NCBI RefSeq assembly: GCF_000611645.1
Contig: NW_014013539.1
Span: 3,614 to 41,113 of the forward strand
Reading direction: 5' to 3'
DNA: 37,500 nt
Source of the DNA: Monoraphidium neglectum
Lineage: Eukaryota; Chlorophyta; Chlorophyceae; Sphaeropleales; Selenastraceae
Shown here: piece after piece, positions 1-12,429 of the stretch
Layout: every line of letters starts with the position of its first letter
Position numbering within the stretch: the first letter of the stretch is position 1
Notes under the pieces: model-generated
Database searches by the model: none
What the model saw: only the letters and a program-made list of their open reading frames with translations
Told to the model about the DNA's origin: nothing
Position numbers and translations under genes: made by a program

Positions 1-441
1 CCCGCCGCAGTGGCGGGCTCGTCCGCCACCACCAGGGACAGGTCCGCCTTCTTGCCCGCCGCGCGAAGGCCCGCGTACACGCCTGTGGCGTTGCGATGGC
101 GGGGCACACGCAGGGCGCAGCTTCACTGTTGTCGATCATCCACTGCAGCAGATGGTCGGCTGCTGGGATTTGAGGTCTAAACGCAACAGCCACCACCACC
201 AATAATACCTGGACATTGAACTCCCTGCTGATCGCTGGATTCTCCATGGCTCTCACATGGGCATAGTGCCATGGGCCCTCAAATGGGCACGGTTCAACCC
301 ACCCGTTGCCTTGAACCCCTTGGCGGCACACACGCCACCTGGCACCTTGGCCCAGGGGCCCTCGGGGATGAGGTCGGGCACTGCTGGGATTGCAAACGAC
401 TCGGAGGCCACAGACACCTCGGCGCGCACGCGCAGCCGTGC
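1..441 (-). CDS. argJ: Glutamate/ornithine N-acetyltransferase (ArgJ-type), N-terminal part, runs off the left edge
   Basis: The family transfers acetyl groups from N-acetylornithine to glutamate in the cyclic arginine pathway, in the plastid of plants and algae. Two exons are readable on the minus strand. Exon 303-441 starts after a cttcttgcag acceptor and contains IPEGPWAKVPGGVCAAKGFK, matching the start of the mature ArgJ fold. The donor at 302/301 joins to an exon at 1-82 reading GVYAGLRAAGKKADLSLVVA followed by DEPATAAG, the next conserved ArgJ block. The junction completes a Gly codon, and the intron (83-302) is 220 bp. Residues before the PEGPW block (ARLRVRAEVSVASES) look like the end of a plastid transit peptide. 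The initiating exon must lie upstream of 441 but was not identified. The catalytic Thr (autoprocessing site) and C-terminal half lie outside the window. Family assignment is firm; 5' completeness is not. Confidence 0.8.
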
Positions 442-1172
442 CTGCAAGAAGGGCGGCGACGGCCACAGCACTGATGTCAGCTCTTGCCGCTGTATCAGAA
501 TCCGTGTGGTTGCAGTGGAGCTCTAAGAGGTCCAACCAACAGCCAGGGCATCACCACCAGGGAGACTCGTGTGTAAGCGGCACTATGCAGAAGCGCGTGA
601 CAACGGGGATCGAAGGGCACATGGACAGCAGCAGCCGCCGTCGTCTAGCCCACCTGACGCGTGACAAACGGACGCAACGCCGCCCGCAGCGGCGTGGGGC
701 GCCCTGCATATGCATGACAAGCACAAGAACTTGGGTCGTGCGTAAGCACATTTACAATGGCTCGTTAGGGTCACGAGGCGGATCAGGCTCCCAGAGATCA
801 CCGAGAGCCAAGGCGTTGAACGCACCCTGCACGGCATTCTTGCACTGGCACCTCCTCATGTTACTCATATCGAGAGGTCTACGGTCTGTGGCTGCTCTTC
901 ACAGATCGGTCGCAATGAAAAACGTGACCGAAATCAAAATCTCTGCCTCAGCGCCGTAAGGTCCAAGACACGGAGTGTTTTGTTACACACTGACACTGGA
1001 ACCCATGATCAGGGCTGCAACCGCCAGCCTGCTCACAACCGCGCAGCAGCTGCATGGAGTAGCTGCCGTGCTGCCAGCCCCGCCGCAGCCGCAATGTTAA
1101 AAGGCTGACCACCGCCAACATGACGCAGCCACTTCATGCAACCGGCCCCACTGCTGCCGCCACCCAGCCGCC
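442..1172. other. Intergenic region: argJ 5' end and RPN8 3' flank
   Basis: This stretch must hold the first exon(s) of the argJ-type gene, promoter included, and the 3' untranslated region of RPN8. Arg-rich minus-strand reading between about 583 and 837 could be transit-peptide sequence, but I found no splice-consistent join to the acceptor at 441/442. Nothing else is recognisable apart from a TGTAA signal on the minus strand at 983-987. Confidence 0.4.
983..987 (-). terminator. TGTAA polyadenylation signal, RPN8
   Basis: The plus strand reads TTACA, so the minus strand carries TGTAA, the usual chlorophyte poly(A) signal. It lies about 186 bp beyond the RPN8 stop codon. Similar motifs follow the stops of the HSP20, helicase and repeated-exon genes, which supports the reading. 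Confidence 0.45.
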
Positions 1173-3783
1173 TCACTTCTTGGCGGCGTTCCCGTTGGCG
1201 GAGGGCGCGTTTGCATCCTTGCCGCCGCTGCTGCTGCTCTGGTCCTTGCCTGCGGCCTCGCCGTCCGCCGCGGCCTCCTTTTCCTTCTCTTTGTCCTTCT
1301 CTTTCTCCGCCTTGTCTGCTGCAGCCCTGTCGTGCTTGGCCTTCTCTCGCCACATGCGGCCCTCCTTGTTGTCGATCAGCTTGTGCATCGCCAGGACAGA
1401 CCTGGGCGGGGTAGGACCGTGGGCGGTTAGGGGGGGCCGAGCAACGCGCCTGGCATCCTGGGTCAACCGCAGCAAGCAGCCAAAGTGATCGACAGCACCT
1501 TGGCTACCGCCACCAGGGACGTAGACTCACAGCAACCACACGCGCAGCGAGCAGGCCCCTGTTGCAGCTAGGGCTAGGGCTGCCCGGGCTCATACGACAA
1601 ATGCCGCCATGTTCACGATTGGCATCGCATGAAAATCCCCCTGGCCATCTTCCAGGGCTATGCCTCTCGCAGACGCCCGCTTCAGTGCCCCCACCTGATG
1701 AGTGCTGCCAGATAGACCACGGCCATCATGTCGTTGCTCTTCACGGCCAGCGCGCTGCTGAGATGTGCCGCGCTCATGTTGGGGAGCAGGTTGAACATGT
1801 CCTGGGGCAAAGTAGAAGGCAGCAGGGGTAGCAGGGAGCAGGTGCATTACTGACAATAGGTGTGGGGGGAGACAGGGGGGCCCAGGTGCCTGAGCACGAA
1901 GAGAAGATCGGCTCAGACGCGCCAAAGCCCCCTCGAAGGGCAGCAGAGCCAGTTGCTGCTAGCATGCCCTCACCCCGTCAACCCCCACCTGCAGGTACGC
2001 GTTGATGTCGTGGTTGAGGGGCAGCTTCCCGGCAGTGACCGCTGCCAGGTAGGCCTGCACCTCAGCCAGCTTCCCCTTGAGCCCCCGCAGTGCCTGCAGC
2101 TTGGCTGCCACGTCAGTGGCGAGCGTGCTGATAGTGGCGTCCTGGAATGTTGTTGCAAGGATTGGGTTGAGGGCAATGGGGTAGGCGCAGCGCGCGGTGT
2201 CAGAGGGCACGGCAATGATCATGGAGTTGTAGGGCCACGCATGCAGCTTGCGAGTCAGAAAGAACATTACTTGCGCCCTGCCTCTTGCCAACTCAGTGTC
2301 AGCTGATGTTAGCAACTTTCGCTTTCCGCCGCTCCCCCCTCCCGCAACAACCATGCAGCCTCATCACCAACACTCAGCCCTGCGTCCCCTCCCTTGAGTC
2401 CCACACACCCACCTTGACGTTCCTCAGCAGGTGCTCCACCCCGATCTCCTCCGCCTCGGTCTGCCCCACCTCAGTAGGCACAGACACAAACACCTTGCGC
2501 GCCTTCTCTGTCCCATCCTGGAGGCGGAGTTTTGGATTTCCCATCAATGCATCATTGACTGTCAGTCAGTGACCGCCATGTGTGGATGGCGAGGCGGTGC
2601 CTGCGTTGCTGGGATGCAGAGTACAATGGCTGCTGGGAGCTGCCAGTGCGAAGTCATGCTTCCGGCAGACCTGTCCCCACTGCCCTTTCGCTTAGCTCCC
2701 TACTCCTGCAAGAGCAGTCGTCAAATGCGCACCTCCCGCACTTCGTTGACTGAGCAGTAGGCGGTGAAGGGCAGCCCCACCTCCTTGGGCTGTGAGGCAG
2801 GAGAGAGGCCGCGAGGGGGATGATGCTTGGCCTTGTGTGGGCTGCCGTCAAGATGATACAGGCGCATGACCACGCGTCACGATGCGTCAGGCAGAAAAAT
2901 ATGGCCGCCGCATATTGCAGCAGCTGCTGCTGTGACTGCGGTACACCAGTATCCACAGCCGAGCAGCGGGCAGTGGTGCTGCGCAACATGGGCCGCTCCA
3001 GCTGCCTCGCCCTTTGTCCCCTCGACGTGCCTGCTCTGACGTGCACGTCCAACAGGGCCCTTTTGCCTCCATTCCCCAGGCCTGCCGCGGCATTGGGCCC
3101 AAGTGCTGCGACGCCACCAGGCCGCTTCAACCCCCAGCGGCCAGCATGCCACTGCGTCGCAAGCGCGCGCCTTCATGCCCCTCCATACCACAAAGCCGTT
3201 CCCTTTGCAGCCTGGGCGCACCTCGACCTCGCAGATCACCAGCACTGGCGTCTCGCAGTAGTTGGCCGCCAGCTGGTTGATATCCACATCCGCCTCGCGC
3301 AGCCGCGGCCCCGTGCTGTACCAACCCACCACCTTCTCGCGCGCTGCAAGTGCAGTAAGGACGGCGGTAGCGCTGTGTGATCAGATGATGCAATTGTGCA
3401 CGTTCATTTGCATGTGTGCGAACACACAAGCAAAAAAAGCAGCAGAGGTGCAGCCGCTCATGTGCAGCTGAAATGCGCTCTGCTGCACAGCTCTATCGCG
3501 GCACATACTGTACCCGGCGGGGCAAGTGCTCACCGTTGACCTTCTTGAACATGTGAAACATGTTCTCAAGGTAGCTGTGATCCAAAAACCAGATGGAGGG
3601 ATCCTGATCATCCTCTTCAAAGGGGATTGCGAAGCTGTTCGTCACGTCCACTTGCCCTTTGTAGGTGTCTCCGAGCAGTAGGCCCACGACACGCTTTTTT
3701 GTGTCCCTGGCTACCCGGTTGTAGTGATCCACAACGCTAAGCAACACGAGGGGGTGCAAAACGACCTTGTCTGGCACCCCCAT
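1173..3783 (-). CDS. RPN8: 26S proteasome regulatory subunit RPN8 (PSMD7-type), complete
   Basis: RPN8 is a non-ATPase subunit of the 19S lid that pairs with the deubiquitinase RPN11. Seven exons: 3534-3783, 3222-3343, 2733-2789, 2413-2517, 1989-2141, 1695-1801, 1173-1401. They total 1023 bp, or 340 aa, close to the usual RPN8 length. The MPN domain fills roughly residues 5-130 and includes [37 protein letters not shown] and [13 protein letters not shown]. The last replaces the JAMM metal-binding histidine motif of RPN11, so this subunit should be catalytically inert, as known for RPN8. The C-terminal helices contain [38 protein letters not shown] and [16 protein letters not shown]. The tail is rich in Lys/Glu followed by Ser/Gly. 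The start is the ATG at 3783 (MGVPDKVV); a short upstream leader exon cannot be excluded because tgccag precedes it. All seven exons join in frame with GT-AG introns. Confidence 0.95.
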
Positions 3784-4445
3784 GACTGGCAAAGGTGTGA
3801 TATAACTATTTTTACTCTATATCAGCATGCAGCTGCGGCAACAGTGGGCGATGATCTTGGCTCTGGTGAGGGGCGTTCTTGAGTGCTGGCGTCCAAAATA
3901 GTGTGCTTGCGTTACTGCAATCAAGACAACAAGTGTTGAGAACACGATCGTCTGTTGATGCTCCATGCACCGCGTGCTGGACAGGGAGGTCGGGGACTGC
4001 CGCAGCTGCCCAAGCACGGGTGTTCCAGGCTACAGTGCGCGGCGTATCACAATCATTACGTGCGGCATGAAACTTGGACAACAGATGCCCTCTCTGTCAC
4101 TCTGTCCATCAGAATCATCTTCCTGGTGATGCTGCCCCAGAAGCAGGACCAGCATTGGTCAACTGGACTGAGCTCGACACGCGCACAAACCGTCCATCCA
4201 ATCGCTGTTTTTGTCAATGACATCCGATATGTTACACATTCGGTTGTGGCGAAATGTATGGAATCATGATGATAACTGGGACATGGTCGCAACGCCCAAG
4301 GATTTGCATGTACAGTACGATGAGTGTGGTTGACAAAGCTCGATGCGCAAATGCTAGATCCAGTATGCATTCAAAGCAGTCTGAGAAACATCAACGCGCC
4401 ATGCCGCCAACCCAGAACCTTCGCCGCCTGATGTCGCATCTTGTA
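3784..4445. other. Intergenic region: RPN8 promoter and HSP20 3' flank
   Basis: This holds the upstream region of RPN8 and the 3' flank of the HSP20 gene. Open frames here are short and show no recognisable protein. An AT-richer stretch lies near 3800-3830. I see no repeat or RNA gene. Confidence 0.4.
4232..4236 (-). terminator. TGTAA polyadenylation signal, HSP20
   Basis: The minus strand reads TGTAA about 210 bp past the HSP20 stop codon, the expected chlorophyte signal. Confidence 0.4.
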
Positions 4446-5724
4446 TCAAGTGGTCGCGGCCTGGTGGGTCACCTTGGGCTGCTCAGTCTGCTGGCTCGAG
4501 GTCCCGATTGCGATGCGCTTGGGCTCAGGCTTGGCCGCGGGGGCGGTCTGTCAGTGGTTCAGGATGGTTTGGGGCAGGATTTTGGATAGTGAAGAGCATG
4601 TTCAGACCTTCAGCCAAGATACGCCTGGCCCCTGGCTCTCGAGAGGACCCGCTTGCCAACCCCAGCACTGCTGGCCTGAGGGTGTGTGGTACGCACCTTG
4701 GGCACGTTGACCGACAGCACGCCGTTGTGCAGGTTGGCCGTGATCTTGTCCTCGTCCACGTTCTCAGGCAGCGTGAAGGAGCGGCTAAAGGAGCTGAAGG
4801 CGCGCTCGCGGCGCAGCACGCGGCCAGCCTGGAGGCGGGGGAGGGGGGTTGGTGAGAGCAGCAATGAAAAGGTGTGAGAAGGTGCTGGTTCCAACGTAGT
4901 TTGGCGAGCCCCCTTGGCTATGGGCCATCAAGTGACCGGGGGCCTGAGGACAGAGTATGCACACAAGAGCTCTAGATTAGCTGAACCCTGGTGTCAGCGT
5001 TTGGCGCCCTCCCCGCCTCGCGCCTGATGGATTGGGCCCCGCGCCCCCGTCGCCCCAGCAGCCCAAGGGCACAACGCACCCTGTCCTTCTCCTCCACCTC
5101 GGTGCGCTTCTTGCCGGCGATGGTGAGGACGCCGTTGTCCATGGTGATGCTGATGTCGCCGGAGTCCATGCCGGGGGTGTCCACGACCACCTTGAAGGCC
5201 TGGTCGGTCTCAATCACGTCCTGTGGGGGAGTCGCAAGGGCGAGAACAAGAGGGTCTCAGGCAGAGGTTGCTTGGGAGGATGTGCCAGGGAGGCAAGGCA
5301 GTTTGGCTGGAGAGGTAAAGCAGGTAGGTAAGGGGGAGCAAAAGGGTGCTCAAGGTTGAGCAGACGTGCAGACATAGGTTGCAGGGGTGGGGCGGGATTT
5401 CGTGCTTTGGAAGAGTCCAGAAGGCCATGACGCTGCGATGATGTCAGCATCCAGCGAGCGGCGGCGCGTGCGCACGAGCTGTTGGATGCGATAGACCACT
5501 AAATGCACAGCATCTTAATTTGCCACGCTGGCAGTGTATCCCAGCAGCCCTCCCGTCCTGCAGACCCGAGAGTCCCCACGACGCACCAGCGGGTGCGTAG
5601 ACACAGTGGGCGCCATGGAGCTCAGGCTGGGCATCAGCGTGCCGAAGTCCATGGGGTCGCGCATAGCGCCACGGCCGAAGGGAAAGTCGAACAGGGACCC
5701 GCCAAAGAGGGGCGTGAGCGCCAT
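4446..5724 (-). CDS. Small heat-shock protein, HSP20/alpha-crystallin family, complete
   Basis: ATP-independent chaperone that binds unfolding proteins and forms oligomers. Four exons: 5587-5724, 5080-5220, 4697-4828, 4446-4547; 513 bp in total, or 170 aa, typical for a plant-type sHSP. The N-terminal arm is Phe/Met-rich (LFGGSLFDFPFGRG). The alpha-crystallin domain starts at DVIETDQAFKVVVDTPGM (residue 47) and includes GVLTIAGKKR, the RAFSSFSRSFTLPENVD strand pair and the signature NGVLSVNVPK near residues 123-132. The C-terminal extension has the oligomerisation motif I-A-I (KRIAIGT), then a Gln/Thr-rich tail ending TTHQ-like and AATT. All introns are GT-AG and phase-consistent. There is no obvious transit or signal peptide, so a cytosolic or nuclear location is inferred. 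Upstream sequence carries a heat-shock-element-like motif. It lies next to RPN8 on the same strand. Confidence 0.94.
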
Positions 5725-5932
5725 TTCTGGTGACTTGGGGGTTGGCTTTGTAGACAGCTGCTGGCACGGTCGCACGTCAAGAGAGCACAGTGGCAGGCAA
5801 GATCGCAGTTGCAGCGCTGCTTGTTGGAACTCGTATCGTATGTGTATAAGGCACGCTTCAAGCCGCGGCGGCCTTTATGCGATCGCGGTGTTTCGTAACT
5901 GGTGACGGAACGAGCTCTCCAGACGTCGTCTC

Positions 5933-5945
5933 GAATCTTCCAGAG
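5933..5945. promoter_or_regulatory. Heat-shock-element-like motif upstream of HSP20
   Basis: The plus strand reads gaatcttccagag: GAA, two bases, TTC, two bases, GAG. That is two perfect alternating heat-shock-factor pentamer cores and one with a single mismatch. It lies about 210 bp upstream of the HSP20 start codon on the minus strand, the right place for a heat-responsive promoter. Binding is inferred from the consensus only. Confidence 0.5.
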
Positions 5946-6290
5946 CATCCTCTTGGGCACTGGACGTGGGCATGCGTGGCATTGCCTCACAAAATCAGAC
6001 ACGGTTCAGGGGTTGCCGCGTGCGCGGCGGTGGTTGCGCTGACGGGGCTTGGCGAGGTGTTCTTTTCGGCATGCTGCCGAATCATTCCCGTGCTGCTTTG
6101 CAATGTGTCCAGATGGCACGGCCATGATTGACGAATGCATGTTTGTAGCTGCTACATACGTGCAAATCAATGACTGCGGCGGGCAGAAGCAGCCGGTGCG
6201 TGTGTAGCCCGTATACCTCGATTGCAGCAGCTTACGCTTCAGCAGCACACCAGACAGGTGAAGCACCATGCCCCTGCCAGCGGCCTTCAA

Positions 6291-6295
6291 TTACA
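6291..6295 (-). terminator. TGTAA polyadenylation signal, ZGRF1-like helicase
   Basis: The minus strand reads TGTAA 88 bp past the helicase stop codon. Confidence 0.45.
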
Positions 6296-6382
6296 CACAG
6301 CCGCTGCGTTGCGGCGGCATCGCTGATGCAGCTGGTATGAACAGGGCGGCGAGCGGCTGACAGTTGTAGTATACACCCTCGG

Positions 6383-7161
6383 CTACCAATCATCATCACA
6401 CTCCAAAAACGACCTCCTCTGGGCCTCCCCAGGAGCCGCCAAATCAAATGCCACCACTCCGCAGCCCGGCACATGCATATCCCCGCCCTGACCCTCGAAG
6501 TCCTCCACTTCCTGCTGCACCGCAAGGCCTCCAGCCAAGGCGCTCTCACACTCGATGCCGCCCACACCAAAGCTTGCAAATTCTGCTGACTGTGTCACTC
6601 CTGCCGCTGCTGACATCGGCTCTGCTGCCGTTGCCGCTGCCCCTGAATCTGCTGCTGCTGCCACCCTGCTGTCGTCACCTGTTGCCGCTGCCACCATCCC
6701 TGCGCTGCTCATGGCTTCAGGTCTGCCCCGCTCAGCCACGGACGTCGGCTCGACAGCCGCAATGCACTCCTCCATGACCTCATCAGGGTAGGCCTGCCCA
6801 AAGCTGGCTGTGTGGCTGGCAGGCAATGATGGCGGCTGCTTGACGCCCGCACCTCCTCGCGCAGCGCACTCGTCACCACTCGCATCGGCCTCCAAGCCCG
6901 CCGCATGGCTGCCCTTGCCGCTGCTGAACGGCGCACCGACGCGCGGCACCAAACAGTGTTCGTCTGCCCTGTCAAAACTGCCTCCAACGCCGACGCCGTC
7001 CATCGCACGCCCGCCGTTTCTGCAGAGGCTGGTATTTGCCTGTTGCTGCTGCCGCCGGGCCGCCGCAGCCGCAGCCGCTGCTGCGGCAGGGCACGGCATC
7101 CCAGCTGCTCTTAGAATGGCGTCGAATTCGTCAGCAGCCAGGTCATCGGGATTACCTGCCA

Positions 7162-7199
<38 letters not shown>

Positions 7200-7279
7200 A
7201 ATTGCTGCTGCTGCCGCTGCTGGTGCTGCTGCTGCTGGTGGTGGTGCTGCTGCTGCTGCTGCTGCAATTGCTGCTGCAA

Positions 7280-7316
<37 letters not shown>

Positions 7317-10300
7317 GATTGCTGGTGGTGCTGCATGCGGTGAGATACGCCGCCTGGCTGCCCGCCGACACCAGCCTCAGGAGCCGCCTCCACCCCAGCC
7401 TCCTGCGCACCGCGCAGCGCTGGCAATCCCAGGATTGCATGCCCCTGAAAGTACGCCCCCTCCTGCGCCCTGCAGGCGCCCAGCAGCTGCTCAAACGCGC
7501 CCCTATCGCGCCCCAGCGCGCCGCCGGCGCCCACCACCAGCAGGTGTCGCCGCGCCCGCGTGAGCGCCACGTTGAGGCGCGCCGCGTCCCGCAGGAACTC
7601 CCCGGGCTGCGTGGCCGTGGTGGCCAGGACCACGGCCTCGCGCTCCGCCCCCTGGAACGAGTCCACAGTGGCCACCTGCACGTCGCACGCGCCCGGCGCG
7701 CCGTCGGCCGCCAGCAGCTGCCGGATCAGCGCCGCCTGCGCCCTGAAGAAGCAGATGACGCCCAGCTGGGACGCGGGGTCGGGGCGTGGCGGCCGCTCGG
7801 ACGCGGGAAGCTGCGGCTGCGGCGCAAGGAGCTTAGACCGACCTGCCGCGGCGCCGGCCGCCTGCACGGCGGCGGCACGGCGCCGTCGCTTCTTGCTGGC
7901 TGCAGCGGCAGGTAGGTCATCGTCGCTCCGCCAGTCGTTGCTGCTGCTGCCTCCCTCATCGTCGCCGCCGCTGCTACCACCACCTCCGCCCCCTTCAGTG
8001 ACACCCGCTGGCCCAGCCGCTGCGGCTGCTGCCCTGTCCTCTTCCTGCCCCTGCCCCGTCCCCGCTGCAGCCAGCGCTCGCAGGAGTGCCCCAACCAGCC
8101 GCACCACCAGGACAGCCTCGCCCCTGGCGCAGTGGCGTGAGGTTGGGGCGCTTGCGCAGTTGCTGTGATTGTTGCCTGTGGCGTGCAGGGTTGTGCGGCT
8201 GACTAATTTGAGGGCAGTCCGTCTTGGTCAAAGCTGCGGCGATGCCGCATCATGTTGCTGCCGGCTCATTGACAGCTGAAACATGTGCAGCACCCGCACA
8301 AACCGAGCGTTGAAGGCGCGCAGACAGAGCAACCGCCCACCTCCCCCTCCCCGTGCAGGGGCGGCGCCCACCTGTTTGAAGAGCTGCCGCCCTGTCCGCG
8401 CTGCGCCACGCCGCCTGCCACGTCCACAAACGCCAGCGGCGGCAGGCCGGGCAGCAGCGGACCGCGCTGCGCCGCGGTGACGCCGTCGCGCAGGCGGCCG
8501 CCATAGACGCAGCGGTTGGGGATGGCCGATAGCGCAGGGTGACAGCTGCGCGCAACACCAGCGATTGGGGGCAGCAAGGGCTCGAGTTGGTGTCGGCGTG
8601 GGCGCGAGGGGAGAGGGATGGCCGTGGGGCGTGGCGTGTGGCCCAGCGGCACTGCAGCTGACCCTGCGGGTGCCCAGACTCTGCTGGCAGCGCCAAGCTG
8701 GCCGCAACTGCCCGGGGACTCCGTATGACTCCACATCCCCCCGGGGGCCCTTCTCACCGGTACTGCCACCTCAGCAGGTGGGGCTGGTGGCCCAGCTGAG
8801 TCAGCCGCACAAACAGCGTCCGCCCCAGGCCGCCACCTGTCGCCGCCACAGCCGCCGCCACAGCCGCCGCCCCGGATGCCGCCGCGCCGCCGTCCTCCCG
8901 CGCGCCACCAGGCGGCTGCGTGTTGATCAGCGTGAGAGCGGAGGGGCTGGCGATGACTGGGGGCAGCTGCAGGGGGTCGCCTGCCGCGATGAGGTACCTG
9001 CGATGGGTGTGGAGCAGGGTGTGAGGTGCCGGGTGCTCGCACCAGCACGTCGCACGCAGATAGGCGCCCGTGATGAGAGGTAAGCCTGTGCTAATTAGAA
9101 GGTCTGGCCGTCACTCTTGCCACACAATACAGAGGCCCCCCCTCCACGCGCCCCCACCTGCAGTGTGCCCTGAGGAGTGGCACCAGGCTGGTGGGCTCTG
9201 TGACCTGTGACGCCTCATCCAGCACCACCACTGAGGAGGTGGGGGGGGGGGTGGAGGCAGGGACAAGACGGCAGGGAGCTGAGAGGCGGGGCTGCTGCCG
9301 GGGAGGTGTAATGAGTGCGTTGCCCCATCAGGCGTGCACCTGCAAAAACCGTCCAAGCCCAAGCTAGGGTGTGTCCACCAGATGCGATCTCATGTACCCT
9401 CCAGACAAGGATGATGCCTGCAAACCAGCAGCCGTAAGCCCCCCCCTCCCCGACCCACACAACCCCCCCGCTCGAGGTGACCCCACACTATTGGGGTCAC
9501 CCCCGGAATACTACCACGACACAACCCAACCCCCTCACCGTCAAACTTCTGCCCCTCAAGAGCGGCCTGCAGCGCCGCGCAGCACGTGATGCCCACCACC
9601 GCCGCGCTGCCCAGGCGGCACCTGCGCTTGCGCTCCGCCCCGGCCTGCAGCTCAGAGATCTCCCGCCTGCGGGGGCGGCGGGCGAGGGATGCTGGTGGGT
9701 GTGGAAAAAGCGGATGATATCAAGGCAACGCCGTTTGATTCTTCGACCGGGTGCAAGTGCAGTCACGGCAGGTCGGGCTGCTGCTGCTGCAAACCCTACA
9801 CACCTCAAACACTCGTGATGTGCCAACCCTCGAAATGCGGCCACGATGTGGCCCTCGTGCCAGCCGGCTGCATGCCCAGGCCCAACCCCCCTGCATTTGA
9901 GCCCCCCTCAGGGCCACCTGATGAGCTCCGCGTCCCGCCCACGGGCCTCTGGCAGCATGGCCTGCAGCTGAGCCAGCGCGTCGCGGCTGTCGTCGCCAGC
10001 GTGGAGCGAGAACCGCAGCAGCGGCCGAGCGATTCGCTGCAGGGAGCCCACGCGCAGCATGTCGGTGAACCCGCTGTCTGCGGTTGTGCGTTGCCGTGTG
10101 ATGCAGGGGTTTTTGTGCGGGTTTGTGTATGTGACCGTGCGCATGCGTGTGCGGAGTCGTGTCATTATTCTTGAGATATGTGCATGGGTCAGGCGATGTA
10201 TCGTGCTGACAAAGACACACCCACATGCAGCACAGCGAGTCAAGTGCAATGGCAGTCATGCGTGAGGCAGCCACATCAAAAGCGGCCCCCAGCAGCAGGA

Positions 10301-12388
10301 CCGCCACTGCCCTCCTCACACTGCGCAGCCAACCCCAGGCGTGCGCACCCCTCACCACCCACCCGCCAGCCCCAGCAGGACGCGGTCCACAGCCACGTTG
10401 GTGTGGGCCGCCACCAACACACGCACACCACCGCCTTTGGAGCGGGCCCCCGCCGCAGCCGGCTGCCGCTTCTGCTGCTGTGGCTGCTCCCCGCCAGCCT
10501 GCTCGCCCACCGCCGATACGCGTGGCCGCTTGGAGGCTGGGGCCGCACGTGCCACGCTGGTGGTGGCGGGGCCGCTGGCACGTGTGAGGAGGTGGATGAG
10601 GGCCACCAGGAGGGTGCTCTTTCCCGAGCCGAAGGGGCCTGGGGTTGAGACGAGGGGACAGCAGGCAGGTTTGACCAGCCATTTGCAATTGGGACGTCGA
10701 TGGCGCCACACAGGGGAGCTCATACCTGGGGGAGGAGGGACGCATGCTCTGCAGTGGCACTGTACAGACCTGCCCACGGAGATTTTGAGATATCCCTGCC
10801 GGCACACTGCGTCCCCTTCAAGCAGGCAGCTCACGCCCATCTCACCGTGCACCAAGCAGACGGGCGGCGCGGGCGACCCCGCAACCGGCTCGTTCCCGCT
10901 GCCCCCAGCACCGTCGCCCGCCTCGCCCCCACCCCCGCTCTCCTCGCCTCTGCGCTGCATCACTGTCGGCTTTGATAGCGCCGGCCGCCGCAACGGCTGC
11001 CCTTTGACCACCACCTCTGCACCACGGCGCTTGATCTCAGGCAGCCAGGTGGCAACGTGCGCCGCCACGCCTGCCTGCGCATCGTTCAGGCGGAAGCGCT
11101 CTGCCACCACTGCCAGGGCCGCCGCGCTCTCGCTGTCCAGCCCCGCTGCTGCCGCCGCTGCCTCTTCGGTGTGTGGCCCTGTCACGGGGACGCGCTGCTC
11201 CTCGCAGTCGCCTCCGCCACTGCCACCGCCAAGCCGGTGCCGCCCAGGGCTTGGCGAGCGCACCAGCGCCGGCAGCAGCGCCCAGCCCGCCGCGGCCGTC
11301 AGCGCGGGGCCCGCGATGAGGCCGAGGGTCTGCACGTCTGTTGCAATGTCCGGCCCCAGCAGGGCCGCCACGGGCTGCTGGCGTCCAAGGTTTGGAGGCT
11401 CTGGGCCCAGCCACTCGATCTGCAGGCGACCGTCGCGGTCAGGACCGTGCCACGCGCTCCTGTGAACGAGGGGTGGGTTGGGGGTCCATTCTGCCTAAGT
11501 GGAGGACATGGCCAGACAGAAGAGTGGCAGCGGGTCATGCAACTGCTGCATTGCACATCAGGCCTGGAGGGAGCTCGCCGATTTGGATGGCTCTCCAGCG
11601 CAGCCAAGCTCAGGGTGGATGCTTGAAGGTGGATGCCACCACACCTGGCGGGCGTCACGGCCGCACCTAGCAAGGGCGATCCAGTGGCCCCGCTGCGTAG
11701 CTGTGAGCAGCGGCTGGGTGCCGATAATCCACAGGTCGTGCTTCCTGTTTTGGGTTTGAGGGTTTGAGTGATTAGTCTGCCAGGGTCAGGCGGCACCGCG
11801 CACGGCCGACAGCCAGCAATCGGTTGATGATGGGGCAGACAGGGCCAGGGGGGGACGAGGTCATGTCACGCCAGGTGAGCAACAGGTGGTGGCGGAAGCG
11901 ATACCGAGGCCACTGCCTCAAGACATTCGTTAATGACGGTCGAGGAGTCGTAGGCCAGCGCAGGATGCCAGTGTCGACGTACTTGGAACAACACCATCGC
12001 CTGCCCCGATCAGGATCGCCATGCCCACCGCCCGCACCTGTACTTGCGCCTGTCGATGGCCCCCGCCAACATCAGCGTGAACGAAACCTTGGGCCCGTCC
12101 TCTTCGTCGTCCTCCTGGCCGCTGCCGGCGCTCTCATCATCGTCATCGTCCCCGTGGCGCCCCTTGCCAGCCCGCGCCTTGCGCTTTGCAGCGCTCGCAG
12201 CGCCGCCGCCGCGGCCGCTGCGCCGCCCGCGGCCGCCGCCGCGCGCGCCGCTGAAGAAGCTGCTGATGTCGCGCCACACCTTGAGGGTGCTGCCGGGGTG
12301 GTAGGCCAGCCCGGACCGCTGGCATGCCGCCTGAAGCCGCGCCTGGGTGTCCGCGCTCTCATTGCCGCCCGTGCCCACGCCGCCCGCC

Positions 12389-12429
<41 letters not shown>

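Larger units (their letters stand above)
5725..6382. other. Intergenic region: HSP20 promoter and helicase 3' flank
   Basis: This contains the HSP20 upstream region, with the heat-shock-element-like motif and a weak TATA-like cttataca on the minus strand near 5845-5852, and the 3' flank of the helicase gene with its TGTAA signal. No coding sequence is supported. Confidence 0.4.

Noticed and set aside
583..837. Arg-rich minus-strand frame as the argJ transit-peptide exon
   Set aside because: Plausible composition, but I could not find a donor that joins it in frame to the acceptor before 441.
2820..3380. 186-codon plus-strand frame opposite RPN8
   Set aside because: It is antisense to RPN8 introns and exon 2, and shows no protein features.
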